Below are positions 45,601-57,164 of a stretch of DNA of 64,000 bases, piece after piece; position 1 is the first letter of the stretch, and the number at the start of each line of letters is the position of its first letter. Source of the DNA: Cardinalis cardinalis (taxonomy: Eukaryota > Chordata > Aves > Passeriformes > Cardinalidae); NCBI GenBank assembly GCA_014549065.1, contig JACDOX010000023.1:4662808-4726807 (forward strand). Direction: 5' to 3'. The position numbers were made by a program, and so were the translations under genes. A model generated the notes under the pieces. That model saw only the letters and a list, made by a program, of their open reading frames with translations, was not told where the DNA came from and made no database searches.

Positions 45601-48600
45601 CAATCTCTCCCTGACATGCAGGCAGAAATGTCCATGAAAGCAGCTCATATGAAAGGAACAAAACACAATCTCATCTTACCAGACCCTTCAGCATAAAGAG
45701 AAATTCAGATTTTTAGAGGTTTTATTGTTCCCCAAGCTAGAGGTATCAAGTTCCANGTTAGGCTATGCTTATGTCTTTCTTCCACTCAGGCTCCCATTTT
45801 CTGTCTCCCCATCATTTGTGTGTTGCTCTTCAGTTCAGCCCATCTTGTCTCACCTGCCTTTTCAATCTTGAAAGCAAAATGCAAACCGCATCTTTCAGCA
45901 AAAGAACTCCCGTCTCTCAGGAGTTTTGCTTCCATCATCTCTACAAATTATCCATTCCTCAGCTATACCTGCCTCATCCTGCATTTTAAACCTAGGCTGC
46001 AATGTATTCTGATTGAAACACAAGCAATTAAACAAAAAAAAAATCAGCACATTACCTTGCCCGATTCAGAGCAGAAAAAAATATGCCAGTTGGTACAACA
46101 CAGGCAAGTAGTAATTTGGTTTTGTTACCTGATATCCCTTCTAAGATGAGGGAAAAGCCCTGCAAGAAGCATTCAGCATGCTATGGATTTGAACCATAGC
46201 ATAGGGCCTCCTGTTTGTTATCTACTTCTTCTCTCAGAAATGCCATGACACCTTTTTCATCACCAAGAATCACCAAGAGTCCTACTATGACTATCTGCAG
46301 TGATGCCAAGATCTCATTTCTGGTAAGAAATACCTGACTTGGAGCCTGACATCCCATACATACATTTAGGGCAATTTCCTTCCTCTATGCCTTACTTTAT
46401 ATGCCTTTACCAATTTGGTAAATGCAAATAAATTCTTGCTTTCAAAAAGCAGTTACATTTTCCTCCTCAGCATTCTAGCCATGGCTTCCNCCTTCTGAGT
46501 GAAAGCTGTATTACCAAATCCATAATACTCCNCATTTCTCAGACTCAAAGAACTTAAATACTCCCACAGAACTCATGACAAGGAAGATTTTATGACCTTT
46601 CCAGTTCCTTTCCCTCCTTCATCCCAGGTTCACACTGTATTATAGTATTTTATACATCCATAAGCCAGTGTATCAAAAACAATAAAAAGATATTGAAGTG
46701 CCAATACTCCAGCAGCTGTATTTTTTTCCTCTCCCTCTTTTAAAAATATGGCTTCTGCAACTGGACTGAAGTTCACATGTTTCTTGTAATGTCCCTACAG
46801 AGGATGATTGATGTTCTGTTTATGTCAAGAAGTGACAAAAAATGCCAGAAGCATTCTTTCAATGAGCAGACAGAAAGTACCCTCTAGACAGCACTGACAC
46901 CTCAGCCCTGCATTCTNAAAAAATATCTGCAAGTTCCTGAAGAACACACATTCCATTATTGCCAGTTCTAGTCTTCTGCTCTCTGATCAGTCTTTTCATG
47001 TTTAAATGAACAATGATGTTTTTGTCAAGAGGCAGACAGGCTTGGGTGATCATCAGGTATCCACAGCTGGAATCAGATTTAAGTTTTGTCTAAAACCAAA
47101 ACCAACTCCCAAATAACTAGCNGAGGGCTTGCATATTTTTCCCCAATACATACTTTTCAGATGCTATTACAATCTCCTGAGTGTTGTCTGGTTTTGCTGT
47201 TTCCAATTTTTCTCCTGCAAAATAAAAATAAATTCAATTTATATTTAAAATGGGATATAAGTGAGACCAATGCTGAAGAGCTACAGTAAAAAAAAAAAGT
47301 ATCTTTAAGTACACTTATTTTTTTACAGCAGACAAGATACAATTCACCAAGCTGGATTAAATTCTTTTGTTCCATTAGTAACATCCCCTTTAAAGACTTT
47401 TTTATATTATGTCTCATTCATTTAAAATTGTTTTTTTCTGTCAAAGGAAAAAACAGTGGATGAAAGATGTAGCCATACTCGGCAAGGAATCACTTGGTTC
47501 TCTCAACTGTTCCATGAAGTGCCAACACTATAATTCAGAAACACTGAGGCAGAATGCAGGTCCACACTATGTCCATGTGCTGCATCCCATCACCTCCCTC
47601 TCCCACTCACAGCACAGTTGGCTTTCAGGATGCAGACACAGGAGTTTAAACATTACACACCAATTCCTGAAGGGAAATTTCTAACTATTATCTTATAAAG
47701 ATTCAAATTTGCAAAGTTTATGTGAATAAATCACTTTGCACTCTAATGAGCCCAANAAGGAAGTTTTGTAAGCTCAAGACACACTGTTTTTCCCCCACTA
47801 AAACAGAATGTATGGTTTTCATACTAGCTGAATGACACTTTCAAAGGCTCACAAAAATTCATTAACTCAAAAACTGACCTGCATTTTCTTCCTTTTGTTG
47901 CTGTTTTATTTCATATACACAGTTTTGTGAAATACCTAATTTTTTGGGCCAAATTGGAATAGATAAGATTCTTTGTCCCCTTGGAAACTGTTCTTGTCCA
48001 GAGACCTGAGAAAGACAACAAGCTTTTTTCAGACAAAAATCTGATTAAAAAAAAAGAAAACCCACCAAACCAATCTGAAATAAGTGAACATTTTTTGTAA
48101 AGTTTAAAGAAAAAGGCCCAGCCTCTTGGAACAATTATAATGAGTCAAATCCCTGTAAAAATAACACCCTTTATGTACATCCACCCTGTTTATCTGTAGC
48201 AAGTTCTTTGCAGGTACCCAATTTTTCCAGAAGGTTCTTGTGACACTGAGACACTTCCAAGGACACTTTTAGCAATGTGATAGCACTGGCTCAGCACACA
48301 GAGCTACCCAGCACACACTTCAGCTGCAGGATGCTGATCCTTCTAGGAGCAGNTCAAGTCAAAGGGGGGCTTGAATCAAGTCCCCACTAGCAAAAAACAC
48401 CCAGCAGGGCTATTTTTTGGTCATGTTTCCTCATTTTACGTAGTTCAGTCAGTCCTATTACATAGCATGTGGTGCATCCAACAGCTGCATACAAGAGCTC
48501 ACAACAAGACATCTTTTATCATGAAACAGTTGAGATTCAGCATCTAATTGCAGCTTTGCTTTTACAATTACTGCAGCCACCAAGTTTATCTACAGTAAGA

Positions 48601-51600
48601 GTTATCTTCCCACAGAGCACACAGGAGGTTTTNTATTAAGTGGNTATTTTATCCTNCTTAAAGACTGGAACACTTAAACACAGTGATAAAATCATCCAAA
48701 CACAGTGATACAATTGTTCTGTGGATTCACTAAATTTCAGGAATGATTGTTGGTGAGATTGTCCTTTCAGAATGCTGGGAGAGGACACAATATTCCCTAA
48801 GGCACAGCTAATATATCCAAGCTTATTCAACTGCAATAACTTTTGCTTTGCAGGCTGCTGACAGGGCACTAAGAGAGGCACTGCAATGGAAACAATCACA
48901 GCACCACCCAAATACTTCTCTTTAATCAGCATTAACCAATTTTTTGGTGAGAAGTGAGAAGCACAGCCTACCTTTCCTATAGCAAGTCCTTCATAATTTA
49001 ACTTTCCTTCCTTTATAAATCTGTACAATGGAGAGCCAGGAACAGAATTGAAGTCCCCACAGATGATAATTGGGCAGAAAGAGCCATCCTTCTGAGGGGC
49101 AACACTGGCAATCTCTGCCAGGAGCATTGCAAGCTGGGTCAGTTTGATGTCCCCTCTCCTTGGGTTGTACAGCAGGTGTGTATTGGCAATACAGATGGCA
49201 GCACTGGCTTTACAGTGAAATCTGGGCTGCAGCAGCAACACCAGTCCAACGTTGTCCCTGTCCAAGAGTGGGATATCACGGCGAAAAAATTCCACTGGGT
49301 TTGAGGAAATCAGGCTAAATTTGGAAGTTTTGAAGCAAATGGCACAGCCATCAGGTTTTCTGCCTGTCCTCATTTTATACTCACAGTGATACCCTGCAAG
49401 AAAGGCAATTAAGAACATAAAATACTATTGTATAAATAGAGATTTTAAAACAAACAAAAAATCAAAAAGATCTCACTCTGCTTTCTCACATGACAGTCAA
49501 CCCCAGTCTGAAGTACCAAAGTCTGTGTGAAGTTCACATAGACTTGTGCTCACTTTTCTTTCTGCCCTAATCTGAGCTGAGGCAAGGCAGGACAGGAAAC
49601 GTGGTCCAATACCTTATGCAAAGTGTAAACATCTACATACTGTAAGTTACCAGTCATGTTCTTATCTCCTCATCTGGAAAAAAACCCAAACCAGAACAAC
49701 AAAGAAACCTCCACAAGGCACATAAAAGTGGCCTTGTGCATTGAAGTTCCTTCTGGATGCTACAAGAATGGCTTAGGAGTAATACCAGTGAAGCATTACC
49801 AATCAAAAGCCTTAATCATGCTAAGTCATTAGTCAATATCTAAAATTATTCATGGAACAAAGGTCTCAAATGTATTTACATAATTATGCAATTATTCAGT
49901 GGCAAGCTTTCACCAAGGAAACAGAGACACTTATCAAATGACAGCACTAGAGTTCAAACAAGTCCATCTAGAAATAGTGATTTGCCAATTTCTTCATTTT
50001 ATGTAGAAGTGATTTAAACAAGACCTTATCTATGTAAGGGAAAAAAATTAGATCTTGAAACAGTATCTAGTTTTTGCCATCTTAAAATGTTCTCTGCCCT
50101 GCCCAGACTATATGAATTCATGAAGTACAGCCTTGGTGAAGTAGGGTGAGCTGACCTGAGCTCACACCAGTGCTGAAACAGGGGATTCTCATTCCCCTCT
50201 CTCAGATTCAGGCCATGTTGCTCCTGCCACTTAGTGCTAACTCAGTAAACTAACACAAAACTAACCCAGAAAAATAAAATTAGTCTGGATAGTATTCTGC
50301 TGGACTGATGGATTTCACCAGTGAGTGCCAAAACCAGCCCAGGATAAGGGACAGGACATGCATCTGGGAGCTAGGGATGGGGAAATGCTTGGAAGAGCTA
50401 AAGCAAGCTTCAGGTCCTCCTGTACAGCAGCTACAAGCTCCCTTGCCCCCACGAGTCTGGCCTCACAGTGTTGTTTCAAATTTCAAGTGGATTTCAATCA
50501 GTACTGGCATTACCCTCTTCTTTGCAAACACTCAATTCTGAGACTACCTCAACTAACCAAAAAAGTATCAGTTCAGTGCTGCTCCTTTACCACGTCCTCC
50601 TGGCATCAGACAAGANCCAGTGCCAGGATGGAAGCAGGGCCTTGGGACTGGAAGGTGGTGCAGGGCATAAAAGATTCAAACAGTTTAAACCACTGTGGAA
50701 TCAACCCTTAACAACGCATTCCTTCCATAAAATCACAGGAGGGATAGTGACAGGACAGTCTATTCAGACTGACTGACAGCACTTGTATAAAAACCTCATG
50801 AACATATACTGACCATGGATAACATTTAGTGCTAATATCTGGAAGGTTTCAAGGCAGAAAAAACATGCCCTTGAAGAGCTACCCAACAAGAATACCGGTA
50901 AAAAGGATTAAGGTGGTTTCAAGAGAGCACTAAATGAGTTTGTAAAAGAGGATACACAACATTGTTGCATGTCATAGCAAAAGACTTGATTCTACAATAG
51001 TACTAGTTTCCTCAAAAAACCCCTGAGTTCTCAAAGGGTAACAAGTTATCCCTGCAGGGGGGAAGACAATGTATTGGTCCTAAGAGTTTCGTCATACCCA
51101 GGGATTCCAAACTTGATTTGATCTCTGTTCTGTAGTGGTCTTCTTGGACTTCCTGTAAGCAGAGCACCTAAGGCAAAGGTTTACAATTAAAATATATTAG
51201 TAAGTACATCAAAATGTTACTACAGCATATCTCTGTTGGTCAGTCCATACAGGTATTAAAAAAAGCAAACTCAGAAGGTTTTTGACTCCATAATCCCACA
51301 AAAGAATTCACTCTTTATAGAAAATGCACCTTAAGATTATGAAGAAGGCCCCAATTCCTCCTTTTTCAGACAGACATTTTCAGAGGTCAGATTCAATTTA
51401 ATCACAATAGTAACTTCGTCCTACATCCTCAGCAGCCCAGGGGAAGGCTCAGGGAGAAGGGATGAAGAGGCAAATGGCATACTACAGGGTGGAAAACAGG
51501 CTTCCATATTATAAGAGCCTGAACCAAAGCTCAAACTGAAAATAATCATTTAAGAGCGTTCACAGAATCACAGAGTATTTTGAGTTGGAATGGACCCACA

Positions 51601-54600
51601 GGGATCATGGAGTCCAACTCCAGCTGTGAGCATCTCTGAGCCTTCCCCCAACATGCTGCAGTAACACAGATCTACAACCAGCACCGGGATAAAGGACTGA
51701 GCTCCCAAAGGGGAACAAGCTACCCCTGCTTGCGGAACTGCAGCAACACATTCCACTTGCCCAGCCGACATCAGCTCATTCAAGTTCTCAAGGGAGAGTC
51801 AAATTTCAAACAACATTCTGACATCTCTGCTTCACTTAAGGTTACAGTTCCAACCAATGAAACAGTTAAAAATCTGTCTTTTAGCAAGAAATTTCTCAGT
51901 GGAAAGGACACCTGCATCTACCAGGGCCTGAGAGCAGCTGCTCCTCTCAGAAAGCTATCCAAGGTATCTCACTGTAAATATAAATTTATACATCCTGTAT
52001 GCATTTATTAGGAAGAAAGGAAGAGTTTGAAGGGACTTTAATTTCCAGATTCCTGGCTACATACTAACATAATTGCATTTTTCAAATGGCACAAGGCTGT
52101 TTTTCTGTGGCTTCCCTAATACAACTATTTTTTTTCAGTACTGTTTTTTGACACAAACAGGATGGATTCTATCACCGAATTTTTGTTGGTCTGAACAATG
52201 ACTGAAGCAAAATTTTACTGACTTGACTTCCTGATTAAGACTTACAATAATTTATGTGTCCTCAAAAACAAACAATAAACTCTACAACCAACCAAAACCA
52301 CAGAGGTGTTTTTTTTCAGACCCCAGCACAGAGTAGCAGAACTTGCTATTTCAGTTTATGAGTTCTTAAGAAATATCCACGTGCTCATTTTCCACTCACA
52401 TCTGCATCTAGCTCTTTGATTTCCTGTAGGATGTTGGGAAATCTGTATGTCCAGAATAGCAATCGCTGCCTGCAGTGTCTGTACAGGTGAGAGTTGTCTT
52501 CCAACAAATTCTGTGAGAGAATGTTGTAGGACATGACTGTAAAATCAAATGTTGCCTCACTTCCTGTGCTGCTTTGGTCAGATCCTTTAATTTTAGTGGT
52601 TTTCATTGTTTTACTCTGNTGACAGAAATATTCCCAGTGTCTTTTGATGGTTCCTGTTAAAAGCATATGAAGCAGAAAAAAAGTTATGTTATAGACCATA
52701 CGACTTCTTGCTGTTCTTGGAAATCATTCTACTGACGACGACTTGTCTTTCAAATTTCTTAAGTAATTCTAAAAGCTTATTTAATTAGCAGTGATTCGGA
52801 CCCTCTGTTCAAGATGGATAAGCATCAGTAAAATAGACTAAAAATCAAACAAACCAAAACAAACAGCACAAAACGATCATATGCCCTAGATTTCAACTGT
52901 TTTGAAACTGGGGAACTGGCCTGTTCTAAGGAGATTGTTGCAATCAGACTGCACCCCCTGCTCCTGTAGAAGGGCTGCCTAACTGGTGAGCCAAATCCAG
53001 TCTGTTGGGAGTCTCAGACTGCCTTGTGCCACTGCCTCTTCAGCAGAGATGGTGTATNCCAGTCTGGATACACTCCTTAGGGCAGCATATGGGCACCTTG
53101 TTGATCTCTCTATGCATGACTAACAAAGGGTNAGGAATCCATCAATCAGTTCTACCATGTGTATAGTCTGTAAAACTCAGCCATAAGCTGCAACAGGGTC
53201 TACTACAGGAGTCCCAAAACAAATAACGAACCCAATTTTCCTCAGTGAGTTGAGAAATCAAGGAATTATTAACTTTCAGACATACCAAGAACTTCTGAAA
53301 AGGCATCCTTCACCTTTCTGCCATTTTAAATTTCATACTTACTATTAGTAGGAAAATTCATAATAACATATCTGCCCATCATTAAGCATCCAATTACTTT
53401 TTAAGAAATGTATTTCTCCACTTAAAAGCTCACAGAGATGCTTTTCACCCTTTATATCTGACCTCATCTGAGAGCAAGCTGAGGTTCAGTTATCTGTGCT
53501 AACAATCAGTGGCAGACTACAGCTATAGCAGCCACCATCTGTCCTATTTGGGGAGTAATTTTCATTGTTGTGCTTAGATTATTCAGGACTTTACAGTGTT
53601 TGCAATGAATACAGCAAAGCTTTAACTTCTGTTTCTGTGGTGGGAGAGAAGCCACATTGCTCCTCAGAAGGTATCTTTAATTAGCATCTCCTTCCAAAGA
53701 GTGACTGGGAAGGACCACAGTGCCAACCNCACTCTCAGATAAAGCTATCTGATAAAAGGCAAGCAGGGTTAAGAGAGGACTCTGTAATTAAGGCACAAAG
53801 TCCCCTCCTTTGGCTCCTGAAGATAAATATGATGTTTCTAAGCCTTATGGGTATTTGTGTCCAAAAATCCCTTTGGGATGCTGATACTGCCCTTTTAAGT
53901 CATAANAGAATTTCCAGTTTATTTTGCTAAGGAAGTGATTTATGCAAGAGGGCAACAATTTTGACTGTGTCCCCTTGTTTGTCTCACACTAGACAAAACT
54001 ATAAATATACACAGGACTCAGTAAAATATTTGGATGCTGTGTACAAGATTGTATCTGTAACAAGCTAACATAGACACTTTGAAGTTTCATGGAAGTTTGT
54101 TACTAAGCCCAGTAGACAACTCTGCACTTCCTCCTNTATTTATCTGGATAGGCACACGTGCTGCCTGCTCTGTCAGACGTGATTGGACACAAAACTTGCT
54201 ACCACGCCAGTGGCAGAATACAGCTGTAAAAACAAAATCTCGCTGGAAGTATGCACCATTAAAGCTCAGTGAATTCATTCTCAGTTTTCTAGGTCACAGA
54301 TAACTCAACTGGTCTGGAAACCAGTTCAGGGTTCATGAGCTCAAGTAGAGCACAAGGAATGAAGCTATACAACTGCCAGTCCAGCTCAGCCATACAGCAA
54401 GTCAGCCAAATCTTGCTTTCCAGAGCTTCCAAGTTACCAGACATGACCTGATGACAGAGACATGAGAGACTGTTGTCTGAAACAAGCTCAGGACTCCCCA
54501 GGTTGGGCAATCCCTCACACAACTGACTGTGTTCCACTGCCAAGTGCAGTGAACCTAGATTTGGTACTGTTTGACAGCATGAAATACAAGTTTGCAGACT

Positions 54601-55198
54601 AAACAGCATTACAAAACCGGAGCATTTTAAAGAGATGTTTCCCTGAGAGGGGTGCCAAGAAAAACAGCAACTCAAAAGAAGCAGGCACTACTGCTCATGT
54701 CTCTAACCTTATTTAGTGTATTCAGCATTACAAATAAACACAGCAAATAAGCAAAGAGCATCTTTTACCTTTCTTGCTGCCATGTTTTTCTTCATTCTGT
54801 GTTACAGAAAGACAAGATACTTCCTTCTGATTAGACAAGTCTGTTTGTTGTTCAGGAGCTGAAGTATCATCCTGGCCACTGAGTTTTCTCTTCTTTGTCA
54901 ATGGTTCTTCTCCCTCAGATTTCATACTGGGGTTGGGTAGGTGAAAGCAACAACTTTGTGTGTAGTTATCAAGATGCCAATTAGAGTTCTGAAATTGTCT
55001 CCAGGGTCCAAAAAATTGAGGGAATCTCCAGTTTGCTGAAAAATCAGCTGAAATGGGGAGTGGAAAGGAGGCCCAGGGAGGATAGTGTCCGGCCCATCTC
55101 ATACAGCTGGAAACTGGGCTGTTCAAGGCCAGTANCTGGGAGCCATTCCAGTGGGTGATCCAGTCTCTGCCCAGCCTCTGCACATGGCGGGGCAGCAT
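42507..55198 (-). CDS. ANGEL2: Protein angel homolog 2, EEP-family RNA phosphatase (8 coding exons from first in-frame Met)
   Basis: ANGEL2 belongs to the CCR4/nocturnin group of exonuclease-endonuclease-phosphatase proteins and is known as a 2',3'-cyclic phosphatase acting on RNA ends. Exons on the minus strand, in order: 55205-54769, 52653-52400, 51167-51098, 49393-48972, 48005-47879, 47214-47154, 45296-45133, 42661-42507. From Met at 55198-55196 the protein is 560 residues (human 544). Active-site motifs: Asn187 in MSYNILSQ, Glu234 in CLQEVQEDHY, Asp365/Asn367 in GDFNSVPGSPLY, Asp547-His548 in SSDHLPLL. The highly conserved GRKPDGCAICFK and NTHLLYNPRRGDIKLTQLAM blocks make the call secure. 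Human has a further 20-residue upstream exon; its counterpart here is unresolved. Two N fall in coding sequence (55135, 52619). Confidence 0.96.
42765..43105 (-). mobile_element. CR1 LINE ORF2 fragment
   Basis: Antisense CR1 coding-region text, including CCCTGAGGAATGCCACTTGT, CTCCACCTGGACATTGAG, CAGCCAATTCATGGAGTGGT, CCTTGCACAAGCC and GTCAGTCATGATTTGCCC. The frame is broken. It lies in ANGEL2 intron 8 in the same direction as the gene. Confidence 0.85.
44024..44065 (+). repeat. Short tandem duplication
   Basis: Two near-identical 20-22 bp units with core GATGCAAAAAATATATAA. Confidence 0.75.
45133..45296 (-). CDS. ANGEL2: ANGEL2 coding exon 8
   Basis: 164 bases after acceptor TTTAG: SSSKLRHHFKLSSVYSHYFP, then ETGIPEVTTCHSRSAVTVDY and IFYSAANDDTADQP at donor GTGAAG. 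TCHSRSAVTVDYIFYS is strongly conserved. Confidence 0.96.
45297..47153 (-). other. ANGEL2: ANGEL2 intron 7
   Basis: Donor GTATGT, acceptor TTTAG. No repeat or gene recognised. Confidence 0.85.
47154..47214 (-). CDS. ANGEL2: ANGEL2 coding exon 7 (variable loop)
   Basis: A 61-base exon: EKLETAKPDNTQEIVIASE plus two bases, between acceptor TTGCAG and donor GTATGT. The sequence is poorly conserved but phase and position fit the human loop between VYE and HHFSLSSVY. Confidence 0.88.
47215..47878 (-). other. ANGEL2: ANGEL2 intron 6
   Basis: Donor GTCAGT, acceptor TTGCAG. Nothing else seen. Confidence 0.85.
47879..48005 (-). CDS. ANGEL2: ANGEL2 coding exon 6
   Basis: 127 bases after acceptor TCTCAG: VSGQEQFPRGQRILSIPIWP, then KKLGISQNCVYEIKQQQKEE and NA. 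It matches human VSGQEQSSRGQRILSIPIWP. Donor GTCAGT. Confidence 0.95.
48006..48971 (-). other. ANGEL2: ANGEL2 intron 5
   Basis: Donor GTAGGC, acceptor TCTCAG. It has three isolated N between 48633 and 48656. No gene seen. Confidence 0.85.
48972..49393 (-). CDS. ANGEL2: ANGEL2 coding exon 5 (EEP core)
   Basis: 422 bases, from YHCEYKMRTGRKPDGCAICF through LLDRDNVGLVLLLQP, NTHLLYNPRRGDIKLTQLAM and CGDFNSVPGSPLYRFIKEGK to AIGK at donor GTAGGC. The GDFN motif supplies the catalytic Asp and Asn. Frames reading on into the intron toward 48636 are not coding. Confidence 0.97.
49394..51097 (-). other. ANGEL2: ANGEL2 intron 4
   Basis: Donor GTATGA, acceptor TTGCAG. No exon or confident repeat recognised. 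Confidence 0.85.
51098..51167 (-). CDS. ANGEL2: ANGEL2 coding exon 4 (catalytic Glu)
   Basis: A 70-base exon too short for simple ORF calling: VLCLQEVQEDHYRTEIKSSL followed by ESL plus one base. LQEV is the catalytic Glu motif of the family. Acceptor CCTTAG, donor GTATGA. Confidence 0.95.
51168..52399 (-). other. ANGEL2: ANGEL2 intron 3
   Basis: Donor GTGAGT, acceptor CCTTAG. It contains a CR1 3' end at about 51560-51625. Confidence 0.85.
51560..51625 (-). mobile_element. CR1 3' end, short antisense fragment
   Basis: TTCACAGAATCACAGAG, then TTGAGTTGGAATGGACCCAC and GGATCATGGAGTCCAACTCC are the antisense CR1 3' terminus. The sequence to its right (to about 51790) may belong to the same insertion but does not match any CR1 text I recognise. 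Confidence 0.85.
52400..52653 (-). CDS. ANGEL2: ANGEL2 coding exon 3
   Basis: The acceptor TTAACAG begins GTIKRHWEYF. The EEP domain opens with FDFTVMSYNILSQNLLEDNS, then HLYRHCRQRLLFWTYRFPNI and LDAD at donor GTGAGT. The metal-binding Asn lies in SYNIL. The linker before the domain differs from human and contains an N (52619). Confidence 0.95.
52654..54768 (-). other. ANGEL2: ANGEL2 intron 2
   Basis: Donor GTAAAA, acceptor TTAACAG. No clear repeat or exon. The minus-strand frame at 54289-54675 has no recognised domain. Confidence 0.8.
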
Positions 55199-55205
55199 GG
55201 AGTGC
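54769..55205 (-). CDS. ANGEL2: ANGEL2 coding exon 2 (first certain coding exon)
   Basis: The acceptor TTGGTAG precedes GCACTCCATG. The frame HSMLPRHVQRLGRDW aligns with human YPMFPHHSRSLGRDW. It carries SSCMRWAGHY, a variable linker, then EGEEPLTKKRKLSG, an NLS-like basic patch also present in human. A bird-specific extension (QDDTSAPEQQTDLSNQKEVS and more) follows before donor GTAAAA. The first in-frame Met is at 55198. One ambiguous base at 55135. Confidence 0.92.
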
Positions 55206-56726
55206 CTACCAAAAAAGCACAAGGGTCATTGCTAGCACACAACTACATCTGCCTGCAGAAAGCTGTGGAGGCAAAGTCATCCTGGTCAGCACTTACAGAA
55301 TATACTCTCTCTCTACAAGTTAATGCATACAAGATATTCAAACACTTATATACAAGGTATTTAAACATTTATCTAAATTATATGCAAAATGGGACTTTAC
55401 AAAGTGATCTTGCACCCTTTACCCCCCTCAGATTCGGAAGTGACATTTAGCATCCAAACCCTATCNATCTCAGTAACTATTTAAAATTTATTTTCTGCCT
55501 TGTTGAATTCAAGTGTCAGATCTTTCAAGCACTCAGAGGAATGACCTTTACAAAAGGTCATTTTTGCATGCTGCATTAGTTTTATCATAAGACTACTTGT
55601 AAGGAATGAGAAGACNACTTTCCTACAAGCTGTCAGAACTTTGTTTGGAAAGCCATTGATTTGGCTNAAATCCCAATGCCAACACAACAGGGAAATACAG
55701 GTACTAAGTCTCAAGGCATCACTAGCACCAGCTTAAGACTAAATCTGTATTCTTACTTCTTTTCCAGGAGAGCAAACCACAGCTCAGCAACTAAAGCCAT
55801 GAAAAACGGTGGGTTTTTTCTTTTTTTTTCCTTTAGAAGAAATCTGTCTCTCAACAAAATCACAGGAAGGTAGGCTGAGTAACANTAATGTCTCAGATTC
55901 CTCACTGTTTAAATAAGGTATATTTTGAGCCTATAAGCAAAAGATATCGAAGCTTGATATGCTTGAAGTTGTACTGAAGTGAGAAATTCAGCCAAGCAAA
56001 TAAGCCAAAATACAGAATCACTGAATCACAGAACACACTGAGTTGGAANNGACTCACAAGGATCTTTGAGTCCAACTCCTGGCCGTGCACAGGGCACCCT
56101 GAGAGTCACAACATGTGCCTGAGAGCATTGTCCGAGGGCTCCCTGAACGCTGCCTGGCTGCCTGGTGCTGTTCCCTGGGGAAGCTGCTCCAGTGCCCAGC
56201 CACCCTCTGGCTGAGGAACCTTTCTCTGATACCCAGCCTAACCCTGCCCTGACACAGCTTCAGGACACTCCCTTGGCTCCCGTCACCGGCACCACAGAGC
56301 AGAGATCAGCGCCTGCCCCTGCTCTTCCCTTCCTAAGGAAGTTGTAGGCGGCCATGAGGTCTCCCTGTCTCCTCCAGGCTGGAAAGGACCTCGGCCGCTC
56401 CTCACATAGATTCCCCTCAAGGCCCTTCACCGTCTTCGTAGCCCTCCTTCNGACACNCTCTAATCNCTAACACAACTCTCAGCAAAACCCGCTTGTCCTC
56501 AAATAACCTTCTCCGCCATAGCGCACCAGATGTAGTCCGGCAGACACAAAAACAAAACACCCCCTCGGACACCACAGCATTACCGTGGAGCAAAAAGAGG
56601 CATCGCTCCTTTACAAAAGCCCCCTGAAACACATGCTCTACAGAAAAGCGCTGAGAAATTGCTCCCTCCCGAAGCCCGCAGCCCCCTCCCCCGGCAGCAG
56701 CACGCCCCACGCCGCGCTCCGGTTAC
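55206..56726 (-). other. ANGEL2: ANGEL2 intron 1 (5' limit uncertain)
   Basis: The acceptor TTGGTAG is at its 3' end. Two candidate donors lie in the CpG island, GTAACC at 56726 and GTAACG at 56784. It contains the CR1 fragment 56012-56470. Confidence 0.7.
56012..56470 (-). mobile_element. CR1 LINE 3' fragment beside ANGEL2 CpG island
   Basis: Antisense CR1: CAGAATCACTGAATCACAGA, GATCTTTGAGTCCAACTCCT, GGCTGCCTGGTGCTGTTCC, CAGCTTCAGGACACTCCCTT, CACAGAGCAGAGATCAGCGC and AGGTCTCCC. It ends about 200 bp inside the gene from the CpG island, in the same transcriptional orientation as ANGEL2. Confidence 0.93.
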
Positions 56727-57120
56727 CGCGGCCCTGCTCGGCCTAATGGCGGGCATTGGCCGCCCGCGCCCCCAGCCCCGTTACCTCCCGGCGGGCCTGG
56801 GCCCCGCTGCCGGCCCCGCGCAGCCCCGGCGCCCCCCGAGGGGGTCAGCCCAGGGCAGCGCCAGCTCCGGCCGCCGCCGCGCTCCGGCCGCCCCGCCGCC
56901 GCCTCATCCTCCGACGGGCTGCGGCCGCGCCGCGCCCTCCCGCTCGCTCCTGGGACTTGTAGTCTGAGGGCCGGGCCCGCGGCCATGTTTATCCCGGGCA
57001 GCGACGCCGGGCCCGGCCGCCATGCCGGCCCCGGGCGGGTGACGCCCCCAGCCCGCGCCGGCCGCCGGGGGCCGCGCCCGCCCGGAGCGCAGCTGAACCC
57101 GCGTGGAGGCAGCACGGCTC
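56660..57120. promoter_or_regulatory. ANGEL2: CpG island and promoter of ANGEL2
   Basis: Very GC- and CpG-rich, no TATA box. It holds the ACTACAAGTCCCAG motif and all candidate first exons. A Met at 56986 opens an 86-codon frame that would splice in phase from the GCG-GTAACC donor (exon end 56727) to exon 2. The stronger-looking donor at 56784 (exon end 56785) gives no in-frame Met. The 20 residues of human exon 1 are not recognisable, so the true start is left open. Confidence 0.7.
56948..56963 (-). promoter_or_regulatory. ACTACAAGTCCCAGGA motif (SBS / ZNF143-THAP11-like)
   Basis: On the minus strand ACTACAAGTCCCAG matches the ACTACAATTCCCAG core typical of CpG promoters of housekeeping genes, usually close to the transcription start. 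The orientation agrees with ANGEL2. Confidence 0.65.
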
Positions 57121-57164
57121 GGGGTTTGGAAATGATTAAATGGAGGTAACACGGGGTTCGTGCA

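Noticed and set aside
48636..48971. Extension of ANGEL2 exon 5 beyond AIGK
   Set aside because: The GTAGGC donor and the exact resumption of VSGQEQ in the next exon show this is intron.
56723..56986. Met 56986 frame as the certain ANGEL2 N-terminus
   Set aside because: It is in phase with exon 2 but is low-complexity, passes a better donor, and is not similar to human exon 1. Kept as a finding, not as CDS.
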